From Ailanthus altissimus (Eukaryota; Streptophyta; Magnoliopsida; Sapindales; Simaroubaceae): a DNA stretch of 64,000 nt. A program made the position numbers and the translations under genes. The DNA is taken from assembly GCA_946807835.1 (NCBI GenBank), contig OX327691.1:14683688-14747687 (forward strand). Direction: 5' to 3'. The notes beneath the pieces are model-generated. The model did not search any database and was not told where the DNA came from. It worked only from the letters and a program-made list of their open reading frames with translations. Shown piece by piece: positions 54,978 to 64,000 of the stretch (positions within the stretch are counted from its first letter, which is position 1; each line of letters begins with the position of its first letter).

Positions 54978-57929
54978 ATGCAACTGAAGAAAGGAGCTAA
55001 GCGGGGAGAAGAGACATACCTCGCCACAATATGGGAGGCAGATGATGAGGCGTACGAGGGCGAAGAGGAGCTGCCAGCAGAGATCACGAAAGTACTCAAG
55101 CAGCACCAGGACGTGATGCCAGCAGCGCTACCACAGAAATTACCACCAAGACGGGCAATTGATCACGAGATTGAGCTGGAACCAGGGGCGAAACCTCCAG
55201 CCAAGGCCCCATACAGAATGTCTCCACCAGAACTAGCAGAGTTGCGGAAGCAGCTCAAGGAGTTGCTGGATGCAGGGTTTATCCAGCCATCGAAGGCGCC
55301 TTACGGCGCGCCCGTGCTTTTCCAGCGCAAGCACGACGGATCATTGCGGTTATGCATAGACTACCGAGCGCTGAACAAGGTCACTGTCAAAAATAGGTAT
55401 CTCATTCCTTTAATTGCTGACTTGTTTGATCAGTTGGGGCAGGCAAAGTATTTCTCGAAGCTGGATTTGCGGTCAGGTTACCATCAGGTGCGGATAGTCG
55501 AGGGCGATGAGCCGAAAACTACCTGTGTGACGCGTTATAGGGCCTTTGAGTTTCTGGTCATGCCGTTTGGCCTCACCAACGCGCCAGCCACTTTCTGCAC
55601 ACTGATGAACAACATACTCCAGCCCTTTCTTGACAAGTTCGTCGTCGTGTACTTAGACGACATCGTCATCTACAGCAACACTCTCGAAGAGCACATGGAA
55701 CACTTGAAATCTGTCTTGAAGGTGCTCCGCGAGAATGAGCTGTATGTGAAGAGGGAGAAGTGCTCATTTGCCAAGCCGGAGGTAGACTTTTTGGGTCACA
55801 AGATCAAAGAGGGCAGGTTGATGATGGACAGGGCAAAGATTCGCGCCATTGTGGACTGGGAGGCACCCACAAAAGTTACCGAGCTACGGTCTTTCCTTGG
55901 GTTGGTTAACTATTATCGCAGGTTTATCAAGAGCTACTCCACCACTGCAGCACCCCTTACCGACCTGCTAAAGAAAACTAAGGCGTGGGAGTGGAGTAAG
56001 GAGTGCCAAGGGGCTTTTGATCGACTAAAGGCAGCAGTAATCGAAGAACTAGTCTTAGCATTACCGAATCACCTGTTACCGTATGAGGTACATACTGATG
56101 CATCTGATTTTGCTATTGGTGGTGTATTAATGCAGCAGGACCATCCGATCGCATATGAGAGCCGGAAGCTCAATGAGACGGAGAGGCGCTATACGGTGCA
56201 GGAAAAGGAGATGACGAGGGTCATCAATTGTCTGCGCACTTGGCGACATTATCTGCTTGGGGCAAGGTTCGTAGTGATGACGGACAACATAGCAACGAGT
56301 TACTTCCAAAGTCAGAAGAAACTCAGCCCGAAGCAAGCTAGGTGGCAGGACTTTCTGGCGGAGTTCGATTACGAGCTTGAGTACAAACCGGGAAAGGTGA
56401 ACGTGGTGGCGGACGCCTTAAGCCAGAAGGCCGAGTTAGCAGCTATCAGCAAGCTGGAAGGTGATTTGCTCGGCCTATTTCATGAGGGAATAAAGCATGA
56501 TCCCGCAGCCACACAGCTCGCCACTCAAGCACAAGAGGGAAAGACTCAGCGATTTTGGGTAGAAGATGGGCTTCTCTACACCAAGGGACGCCGGGTTTAT
56601 GTGCCAAAGTGGGAGAACCTGCGGCGTAACCTCATTAAGGAGTGTCACGATACAAAATGGGCAGGACATCCAGGCCAGCGGCGCACACGCGCCCTATTGG
56701 AGACAGTTTACTACTGGCCACACATGCGGGAGGAGATAGAACAGTTTGTCAAGACTTGTCTTGTGTGCCAACAGGACAAGATTAAGCAGCGGAGTCCCGC
56801 AGGGCTACTGGAGCCACTGCCCATACCGGAGAGACCTTGGGAAAGCATCTTTATGGATTTCATTGTAGCCTTACCGAAGTCCGAGGGGTGTGGAACTATC
56901 ATTGTGGTGGTAGATCGGTTTTCCAAGTATGCGACTTTCATACCAGCGCCCAAAGAGTGTAATGCGGAAGAGACAGCCAAACTTTTCTTCAAGCACGTCG
57001 TCAAGTACTGGGGGTTGCCGAGAGTGATAGTCAGCGATCGTGATACGAGGTTTACGGGGAGATTCTGGACTGGATTGTTCAATCTCATGGGATCGGACCT
57101 TCGCTTTTCCACCAGCTTTCACCCACAAACGGATGGACAGACCGAGAGGGTGAACGCTTTACTGGAGCTGTATTTGCGGCACTTTGTGGGCACAAATCAG
57201 CAGGATTGGGTCAAGTTACTCGATGTGGCACAGTTCTCGTATAACTTGCAGAGGAGTGAGTCGACGAACCAGAGTCCATTCGAGTTAGCTACTGGCCAGC
57301 AGCCTCTCACGCCGCATGCACTTGTGTCCAGCGATATTGGGAAGAGTCCAGCAGCCTACAAAGCTGTGAAGTCCTGGCAGGAACAATCGGACAAGGCGCG
57401 AGTGTGTCTGGACAAGGCGACGAAACGGATGAAGAAATGGGCTGACGGTAAGCGAAGACATGTTGAGTACAGCGTGAGGGATTTAGTGATGGTGAAAATT
57501 CTTTCGACGCAGCACAAGTCTACGCGCCCACTTCACAAGGGTCTTGTTCGAAAATATGAGGGGCCATTTCCTATTGCCAAGAGGGTTGGCAATGTCTCGT
57601 ACAAGGTGGAGCTGCCTTCGAGACTTCGGCTACATCCGGTGTTTCACGCAAGCTGCCTAAAGCCATACCATGGTGATGCGGAGGACACGGAACGTGGGCC
57701 ACAAACCAGGGCACCATTGGGAGTTTCCACATCTTACGACAAAGAGGCTGAACTTATCCTTGATGTGAAGACAGTGCGGAAGAAGAACTGCCGTCCAAGT
57801 CGTGAGTATCTCGTCAAGTGGAAAGGATTGCCCGACAGCGAAGCAAGATGGAAACCCGAGACCGCACTGTGGCAGTTTGAGAACAAGGTGCGCGAGTTCC
57901 AGCAAGGACGCGATGAGGGCGTCGCGTGA
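54978..57929 (+). CDS. Chromovirus pol: reverse transcriptase, RNase H, integrase, chromodomain
   Basis: 983 codons from the first ATG; the same frame is open back to about 54913. Order of domains: RT with YLDD at residue 225 (55650-55661), RNase H ([12 protein letters not shown], about residues 370-380), integrase with an HHCC zinc region ([10 protein letters not shown] and CLVCQQDK) and the catalytic triad D627, D687, E723 with DD35E spacing, then a C-terminal chromodomain ([16 protein letters not shown]). The integrase-RT order places it in Ty3/Gypsy; the chromodomain makes it a chromovirus, possibly the Reina clade given its short LTR. The frame is open throughout, so it is young, but the element lacks its 5' end and cannot move on its own. 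Confidence 0.93.
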   Translation: MQLKKGAKRGEETYLATIWEADDEAYEGEEELPAEITKVLKQHQDVMPAALPQKLPPRRAIDHEIELEPGAKPPAKAPYRMSPPELAELRKQLKELLDAGFIQPSKAPYGAPVLFQRKHDGSLRLCIDYRALNKVTVKNRYLIPLIADLFDQLGQAKYFSKLDLRSGYHQVRIVEGDEPKTTCVTRYRAFEFLVMPFGLTNAPATFCTLMNNILQPFLDKFVVVYLDDIVIYSNTLEEHMEHLKSVLKVLRENELYVKREKCSFAKPEVDFLGHKIKEGRLMMDRAKIRAIVDWEAPTKVTELRSFLGLVNYYRRFIKSYSTTAAPLTDLLKKTKAWEWSKECQGAFDRLKAAVIEELVLALPNHLLPYEVHTDASDFAIGGVLMQQDHPIAYESRKLNETERRYTVQEKEMTRVINCLRTWRHYLLGARFVVMTDNIATSYFQSQKKLSPKQARWQDFLAEFDYELEYKPGKVNVVADALSQKAELAAISKLEGDLLGLFHEGIKHDPAATQLATQAQEGKTQRFWVEDGLLYTKGRRVYVPKWENLRRNLIKECHDTKWAGHPGQRRTRALLETVYYWPHMREEIEQFVKTCLVCQQDKIKQRSPAGLLEPLPIPERPWESIFMDFIVALPKSEGCGTIIVVVDRFSKYATFIPAPKECNAEETAKLFFKHVVKYWGLPRVIVSDRDTRFTGRFWTGLFNLMGSDLRFSTSFHPQTDGQTERVNALLELYLRHFVGTNQQDWVKLLDVAQFSYNLQRSESTNQSPFELATGQQPLTPHALVSSDIGKSPAAYKAVKSWQEQSDKARVCLDKATKRMKKWADGKRRHVEYSVRDLVMVKILSTQHKSTRPLHKGLVRKYEGPFPIAKRVGNVSYKVELPSRLRLHPVFHASCLKPYHGDAEDTERGPQTRAPLGVSTSYDKEAELILDVKTVRKKNCRPSREYLVKWKGLPDSEARWKPETALWQFENKVREFQQGRDEGVA

Positions 57930-57930
57930 A

Positions 57931-57943
57931 TTTGGTGGGGGAG
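57931..57943 (+). other. Polypurine tract of the chromovirus
   Basis: TTTGGTGGGGGAG immediately follows the pol stop codon and would prime plus-strand synthesis at the 3' LTR. The LTR start TGTCACGCC should follow two bases later but has been displaced by the solo LTR insertion. Confidence 0.75.
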
Positions 57944-57948
57944 AATGT

Positions 57949-60125
57949 TGTTAGGTTATGGGGTACGAATTCACTTAGGGTGCTTGCATGTGGGTTTGTG
58001 TTCATCATACAAACAATATACATATCTCATACATACATGTGCACAGCAGAAGATTAAATACAATGAACACAGAAAATAACATTTGATTAAACTGAAATTC
58101 GAGATTGAGAAAATCACCAATGAAGCCTTTGGATTAATTTTCTTTGAAGTCCACCATGAAATGAATCTTTGATCAATTCTAGCAATCAACAAGGGTGGGT
58201 TTGATTGTCTAGAATGGCAGCATCTTAATCCAGCTTTTGTGTTTAACACTTAAACATTTTTCAAAGTTAAACCATTTAACTTAATTAAATTTGTTTTTCC
58301 TTTTATTCAACTCTTGAATAAATAAAACAAATCTTGTTTTTAGTTATTACATTTAGTAACCATTAATTCAATTTGTTTTGTTGTTCTAACACTTAAAACA
58401 CAAAACAAACAATTTCAATTTCTCAAATTGAATTGGCTTCCAAAATGCAAAACCTAAAAAACTAAATCAATTATGAATTTTGAATTTCATTTCACTTTAT
58501 ATACTAATGCATTAATTCCAAACTAATTTGAATTTCATTTGGCTTAACCTAACCTTAGTTAACATTTAACCTTAGTTAGATTATTTTAACTTAACCTTTA
58601 AGTTAATAAATATTTTAATTAATTTAACCATAGTTAACTAACTTAACCATGGTTAGGTTAACCTTTACTTAACCTTTAAGTAAGGTTAACTTAACTTAAC
58701 CACTTGGTTAACTTTTAACCTTAGTTATGTTAAATTAATTTATTTAACAATTAAATAAATAAATATTTATTTTAATTATTTAACAATTAAATAATCATAA
58801 AGTGAAATTACTATTATATCCTTACTCGGTTACCAAGTTAACCTAAAGTGGGTCCCACCAATTTAACCGCATACTTTAGTTAACGTAACCTTAGTAATTG
58901 CTGAATTATACTGTATTGAACAATTCAATACGGTACACTGCCCAAGTGCTCAAATAGTATATTTCATATTGGGACTCTCTAGGTCCACACCCGATTTGTC
59001 AAATGGAACTGTTCCATTAATCCGTAATCGATGCCCCACGCACACGTTACGAATATTACAAATCAGCGTGTCAGACCATACAAGTTGAGGTCATAACGTA
59101 TACGTATAATCCTTCTATCATTTATATCCTAGATGTGCGGGGATATAGATCAGCACCGTCAAATCCCCATTTGCTCATCCATAAACTTATCTCCAGATTC
59201 GTATCTCGATAAACAATATACGCAAACACTTTTGCTATATTGTTTAACCCTATGGGAAACTCTTTTCCCGGGTTTATGCTTGTGGCCACAAGACTTTATG
59301 AAATACAATCTCGGAGCATCGGATATACAACTTACCTACGTAAGCTGACGGATCCCGTATCTACGCACACCGGACTCCATGAGCATCGGACCATACCCAG
59401 CGACATATAGCGGTCAGACCATGAAAGGTCTCTGACATATGTGGAACCAAAGCATGATGGATCACTCACAAGACCACCGTGGCGCTCAGGTCAAAGGACC
59501 ACGAATACTACTCAACTCGAGAGGACCTTCCTTTGACGGTGTCATAGGATATCTATTGGGGTCCTCATAAGTCTGTTCAGTATCCAGTCCTGACTGGATA
59601 CCCGCATGCCTATACAAGCTCTAAGCTCATGGTCAGCTAAGAACAACTATCTGAACCAGTCAGATATAGACATACACTAATCTATATATAGTGAATCACC
59701 GATAGACCCGCATTGGTGATTATAGATCAGGAACATTATCTTTGAGACATACTTACATAATGATATTTCTTAACTCCTATTGCAACTCTTTGCAACTATA
59801 TTATTACAAGTATACTCTCAGGTCTTTGTCCCATTATAGACAAGGTTCTAACTCTTTAGACCTCGCTGACTCTTATAACCTGCTAACTCTTAACAGTGCT
59901 AACTTTTAGCATTTATAACTCTCAGCTTTGCTAACTATTAGTTCTGATCTAAACTCCTTTAGACCAGATCTGAACTCTTTCAGATCAAACAATGTCTCTA
60001 ATGTTACAAGCATTATACCATATTAATATGATATTAACAATCTTTATTCGAAATATTTATTGTATAAATATTAACAATTAATATTCATACAATATTGGAA
60101 TGGCACGTGAGCACCAGCTCCAACA
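57949..60125 (-). mobile_element. Solo Copia-like LTR, 2,177 bp, nested at the PPT/LTR boundary
   Basis: The unit runs from TGTTAGGTTATGG to CAGCTCCAACA and is flanked by perfect AATGT repeats (57944-57948 and 60126-60130). On the minus strand it starts TGTTGGAGC. No coding region remains. Removal of this segment and one AATGT would put the chromovirus polypurine tract directly against its 3' LTR. A diverged relative lies at 35257-37013. Confidence 0.9.
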
Positions 60126-60127
60126 AA

Positions 60128-60599
60128 TGTCACGCCCCAAGTGCTCTCAAGCATTTCCTCAAGCACTTGGTGCGCGACTAGGCCTGCTGGAGGCCTCTTG
60201 GACCATGGAGCGCTACGTGGGCCGGAGCTTCTAGAAGGCCCGCTGGTTAGGATGGAGAACCGGGCTTGGCCCGCAACTTATTAAGGAAGTTAACCCTAGT
60301 TAGACTTCTATAATAGGTAGGAGAGCATCTAGGAATATTCTAATGAATATTATCCCATCTTGTATATACACCGTTAGATCAAATAGATCTCAGCCATTGA
60401 TTGTATAGGGCTGCAACTATAAAAGGGGGAGACCCTTACTTGTATTTTTCATCTCATAACTTGTTTTCTCTTCAGCAATATAGAGAGCATTTATGCAAAC
60501 ACTTGGTATGCTTCTTTTCTCTTCTCTTTGTGTGATTTTCTAGGCTGCTTAGCACGCAACGCATCTAAGGCCGCACGGTCTCGAAAACAGTCCGTAACA
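60128..60599 (+). mobile_element. 3' LTR of the chromovirus (472 bp)
   Basis: It starts TGTCACGCCCC and ends CCGTAACA, with a TATAAAAGGGGG box at about 60418. PDI coding sequence resumes directly after it. The matching 5' LTR is not in the window. Confidence 0.85.
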
Positions 60600-60697
60600 C
60601 TTATGAGGGGAATAAAACCAAGGAAGAAATCATCGACTTCATTGAAAAGAGCAGGGATAAAGCCGCTGGTCCACAAGAACCTTATTTGATAATGTAG
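60600..60697 (+). pseudogene. PDI copy 1, 3' remnant of the last coding exon
   Basis: The frame reads YEGNKTKEEIIDFIEKSRDK, the C-terminal end of the second catalytic thioredoxin domain region of plant PDI, then AAGPQEPYLIM and a TAG at 60695-60697. The usual acidic tail with a KDEL-type ER retention signal is missing. The sequence turns into DUF632 3' flank at about 60690, the duplication junction. It shows that the chromovirus sits in the last PDI exon, not in exon 4. Confidence 0.85.
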
Positions 60698-60959
60698 CGA
60701 GGAGTAGAGATTTGTAGTGTAGGAATACAGAAATGTTTTTGCTTAATCTTATTTGATAATGGATAGATAGTTGTCTTCTTTGCCTTTCCACCCTTTTATC
60801 AGAAATTTCTAAGTGTAAATATTATAGGCTTATTTTGTAAGCATCCTCGGCCGGGCTATAATCAGGTAGGTGTTATTTTTCTTTTTTAAGATAAAAAGAA
60901 AATAGAAAAACAGAAATATCAATTTTTTTTTTTATATTAGAAATGTCGTATTATTTCTT

Positions 60960-62560
60960 GCTAGGTGGTGGTGGCCACTGGCCATCTTCCAGCTTGTTTT
61001 TTTTTTAATTCTACAGTTTACTTACGTTAAATAATTATTAAGACAAATCTTTGGAAGAGATTTCCAATCAAAGCATGCTGAGATGTGACTCATAAATTAA
61101 TTTACTAGTGGATCGAAAATGATTCGATTAACTTTCTAAGAAAATCCCATTTGTAAATGGAAATACAAATCTGTAAAATAATTCAATAGATGTTGATTAA
61201 TGCTCATATAAAACTCAAGTTGAACGATTTAATTATAACATAATAATCATTTCTTTACCAATAATTTTCATTATATATTCACATTTTAATGTTATTTATT
61301 TTTTAACTATTACGTTTTACACACGGTAATGCACAATTACAATTCTTTTCGTTCACCAACTTTTTAATACAAATATCGACGGTCAGTAGAAAGACATGTA
61401 CATATTGCACAAGATCCTGTCTGTCCAACGAGCCATAACTCGAAAGTCATGAGCTACAATTCATTTATATTTAGGGTCTGTTGACTTAATGTTTAATTTG
61501 GTATAGTTTAGTTTATTCATTCATTACTTATTTTCTTAATTTAGTGAGAATTTTAAGTCAATTTTAACTTAATAAAAAAGCTTCTTTTTTTTACTTTATA
61601 AGAATAATATTACAAATAATTTAGTATTTATTTTTAAATATTAAGTAAAAAATAAACTAGTTAAATTCAACTATTCAACTGTATTTAGTATTCAATTCAA
61701 TTAAACTCAATAAAAAATAAATAAATACTACCTTAATTTATTGAGTCGTTTAAGTTGTAAAAATCAAATTTTTAATTTTTAAGAAAATATTCTTACCTAT
61801 AGATTACATTTCTATTTATTTAATCTCAATCTCTTTTATTTCTTATCAAATACTAATATGTAAAATTGTACGAAATTAATGCATTTTTTAGCTTTAAAAA
61901 AGAAAAAGAAATTATAGACTATAAACAATAGTAATGAAATTCATATTAATATTGTTTCAATTTATAAATTAAATATTCATATAAAAATTTATTGTTTAAT
62001 AATTTAATAAAAAATAGTAATATAAAATTTATTTATTTATAGAAAATATTTAAATTACAAAATTATTCAAATTTAATTATTTAATTTCATTCCCCTGTTA
62101 TTTTAAATTTAAGAAAAATATCATTTTAGTCTTTGATTTTATAAATATATATTAATTTAATTTTTATTTTTTTAATATATATTATGTTAATTCTTGTAAG
62201 AATTTTTTAAATATTTTTTATTATTATTTTTATTTTTAAATAATTTTTATTTTTACTCTTACAAAAATTAACATAATATATAAATGAAGTAAAAATTAAA
62301 TTAGTATATATTTATAAAATTAAAAATCAAAATAAAATTTTCCCTAAATCTAATTAAAAAAGAATACTTGCACTCTAGAAACTCGTAGCCGTTAGATTTA
62401 GAAATATTAAAAGAGCAAATACATCAGATTCCACATGGCGAAATTCGATTGGCTACAGCGGTTCTACATTTAGAATATCTAAGAGATTTAAAATCTAATA
62501 CGCACTTACACACTTGCCTTTCATTCACGCCACTTCCCAGATCGTCATTGCTGTGACGAG
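60960..62560. other. AT-rich intergenic DNA upstream of PDI copy 2
   Basis: Duplicate of the DNA before PDI copy 1, without the Copia-like LTR. No gene seen. Confidence 0.5.
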
Positions 62561-62566
62561 CATAGA

Positions 62567-62585
62567 CCAATATTATTCCGCCACG
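62567..62585 (+). promoter_or_regulatory. ER stress response element (ERSE), PDI copy 2
   Basis: A second exact CCAAT-N9-CCACG site. The nine spacer bases differ from copy 1, but both half-sites and the CCACGTGG palindrome are kept. The distance to the ATG at 62827 is about 240 bases. Confidence 0.8.
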
Positions 62586-62826
62586 TGGATTCCATCCACA
62601 TACGGAGCGAGTATACTCTTATTAGAAGTGTACTCGCGAGTATAAAAATGTAATTACACATCCTCTGGGTCACGTGCGAGTACCATGTTTGTCGCGTTCT
62701 CCAACTCTTAACTCTCTCAGTCTCACGATCTCAGCTCCATAAATTGCCCTGCACTCTGATCTCTTTAACATTCGGGAAAAAAAAATAAAAAGCAAAAAAT
62801 AAATAAATAAATAAAGAGCTTTGATA

Positions 62827-64000
62827 ATGGCGTCAAGGTGGTCGATTTTAGCTCTCGTTTTGACGGTCGCTTGTTGTTTTACGGCGATCTCTGCCGAAGA
62901 AAGCGCTGAGGCTAAGGAATTCGTGTTGACTTTGGATCACTCGAACTTCTCTGACACTGTCAGTAAACACAACTTCATCGTCGTTGAATTCTATGCCCCT
63001 TGGTATAACTTCGATTCTAATTTCAGCCAATTTACTTTATTTCCTATTTTGTTTATAATTTCATTTGTATGGATCGGAGCTTATTGCGTTTAGTTCGTAG
63101 TAGATCTTAATTTACATGTCCTTAATAAAAGAAAATTGCTTTGAAGAGAATGAAATTAGAAAAAGAAATATAGAAATGATGTTTGTTATAAAAATTTCAT
63201 CTTTCTATAAGAATTACTGGTGGCTTTATTATCATTTCTATTCACTGATTTAAATTCTTTGCTAAGTTCTTACAAAATGATTTGCTTTTGTTGTGATTGA
63301 TGTCTATATTTCTGTTCTTAATGTTGATTGTATTACTTCAGGTGCGGTCACTGCAGAAAGCTTGCTCCTGAGGTAATAAATGGCCCGCGGCTTATTTTTT
63401 GTTTAGTAAAATAAACTATATGCTCAGTCAGCTGATAAAATGTTTGTTTTTATTACGTCTAGTATGAGAAAGCTGCTTCCGTATTGAGTAGTCATGACCC
63501 TCCAATCATTCTTGCCAAAGTTGATGCCAACGAGGAAGTAAACAGAGGGCTGGCATCTGAATACGAGATTAAGGGTTTCCCCACAGTTAAGATTTTGAGA
63601 AATGGAGGAAAACTTATTCAAGAATACAAAGGTCCCCGTGATGCGGACGGCATTGTTGATTATTTAAAGAAACAGAGCGGTCCTGCTTCTACTGAAATTA
63701 AGTCGGTGGAAGATGCTAACAGTTTTATTGATGAGAAGAAAGTAGTTATTGTAAGTGTTAATTGACTGTGTTTGTTTGACATTTCTTAGCATTGAGGAAT
63801 TTTAATTGGTATAATAAACATTTATGCTTTTTTTTAGGTTGGGGTGTTCCCAAAATTCTCAGGAGAGGAGTTTGAGAACTACACAGCTCTTGCTGAGAAA
63901 TTGCGCCCAGATTATGAGTTTGGTCATACTACAAATGCCAAATTCCTTCCACGTGGGGAGTCATCAGTGACTGGTCCCATAGTTAGGTTGTTGAAGCCTT
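62827..64000 (+). CDS. Protein disulfide isomerase copy 2, 5' part (continues past window)
   Basis: ER-lumen thiol oxidoreductase and chaperone. Exons: 62827-63002, 63342-63372, 63463-63750, and 63838 to beyond 64000, all in phase with GT-AG introns. The start [17 protein letters not shown] is a cleavable signal peptide. The first thioredoxin domain has [10 protein letters not shown] joined across intron 1 to CGHC, the redox-active site, then [24 protein letters not shown] with the cis-proline follows. The b domain begins in exon 4 ([13 protein letters not shown]). Exon 4 continues normally through the point where copy 1 is interrupted ([13 protein letters not shown]). The acceptor of exon 2 is an intact CAG. 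This is most likely the functional copy, but only about the first quarter to third is visible. Confidence 0.93.

Larger units (their letters stand above)
48880..60697 (+). repeat. Tandem duplication, first unit
   Basis: The unit begins in the DUF632 3' flank and runs through intergenic DNA and the first PDI copy. It is homologous to 60695-64000: 48885-49270 matches 60700-61095, 49380-49740 matches about 61190-61475, and 52480-53819 matches 62540-63960 with near-identical introns. Unit 1 has gained a Copia-like LTR (about 50081-50791) and the nested Gypsy/Copia insert after 53819. Confidence 0.85.
60690..64000 (+). repeat. Tandem duplication, second unit
   Basis: It begins with a copy of the DUF632 3' flank (compare TAGTGTAG near 60714 with 48894 and ATTTGATAATGGATAGAT near 60752 with 48929) and continues through the intergenic region into PDI copy 2, running past the window end. 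Intergenic parts have diverged more than the PDI exons and introns. Confidence 0.85.

Overview
The window looks like nuclear DNA of a eudicot plant. It is strongly AT-rich between genes, its genes have many short exons separated by GT-AG introns, and it is full of plant LTR retrotransposon debris. The protein sequences would suit a woody rosid such as Citrus, but that is a guess and cannot be proved from the sequence alone.

Layout. (1) 456-5924, minus strand: a ten-exon class-3 aldehyde dehydrogenase (ALDH3) gene with a hydrophobic C-terminal tail. (2) 5.9-21.5 kb: AT-rich accessory DNA with a degenerate reverse-strand reading region, a minus-strand Copia-like LTR, a duplicated copy of the DNA that lies upstream of the next gene, a short SINE with an 18-bp target duplication, and a 2,850-bp solo LTR with a perfect 5-bp target duplication nested in an older LTR. 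A 1.4-kb Mutator-like non-autonomous element follows; it carries a thionin-like cysteine-rich reading frame broken by a stop. (3) 21591-25997, plus strand: a chloroplast ascorbate peroxidase gene whose last introns contain the classical Asp-stop mini-exon, so one gene can give stromal and thylakoid isoforms. (4) 26-42.6 kb: intergenic DNA, two more LTR copies, a decayed element with about 80-bp tandem repeats split by a solo LTR, and a 67-bp tandem duplication. (5) 42767-48467, plus strand: a four-exon DUF630/DUF632 (NRG2/REL2-type) gene with an N-myristoylation start and one apparent frameshift in exon 1. (6) 48.9-64 kb: a tandem duplication that carries the DUF632 3' flank and a protein disulfide isomerase (PDI) gene. 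The first PDI copy is wrecked by a lost splice acceptor, a chromovirus (Ty3/Gypsy with chromodomain) insertion, a deletion that removed the retrotransposon 5' end and the middle PDI exons, and truncation of its last exon at the duplication junction. The second copy starts at 62827, has good splice sites, and runs off the window end.

Functional reading. The intact genes are stress-related housekeeping genes: aldehyde detoxification (ALDH3), chloroplast peroxide scavenging (APX), and ER oxidative folding (PDI). Both PDI copies keep a perfect ER-stress-response element upstream. No evidence was found that the genes act as a cluster. The most informative material is the layered rearrangement history of the PDI locus and the Mutator-like element with the thionin-like frame.
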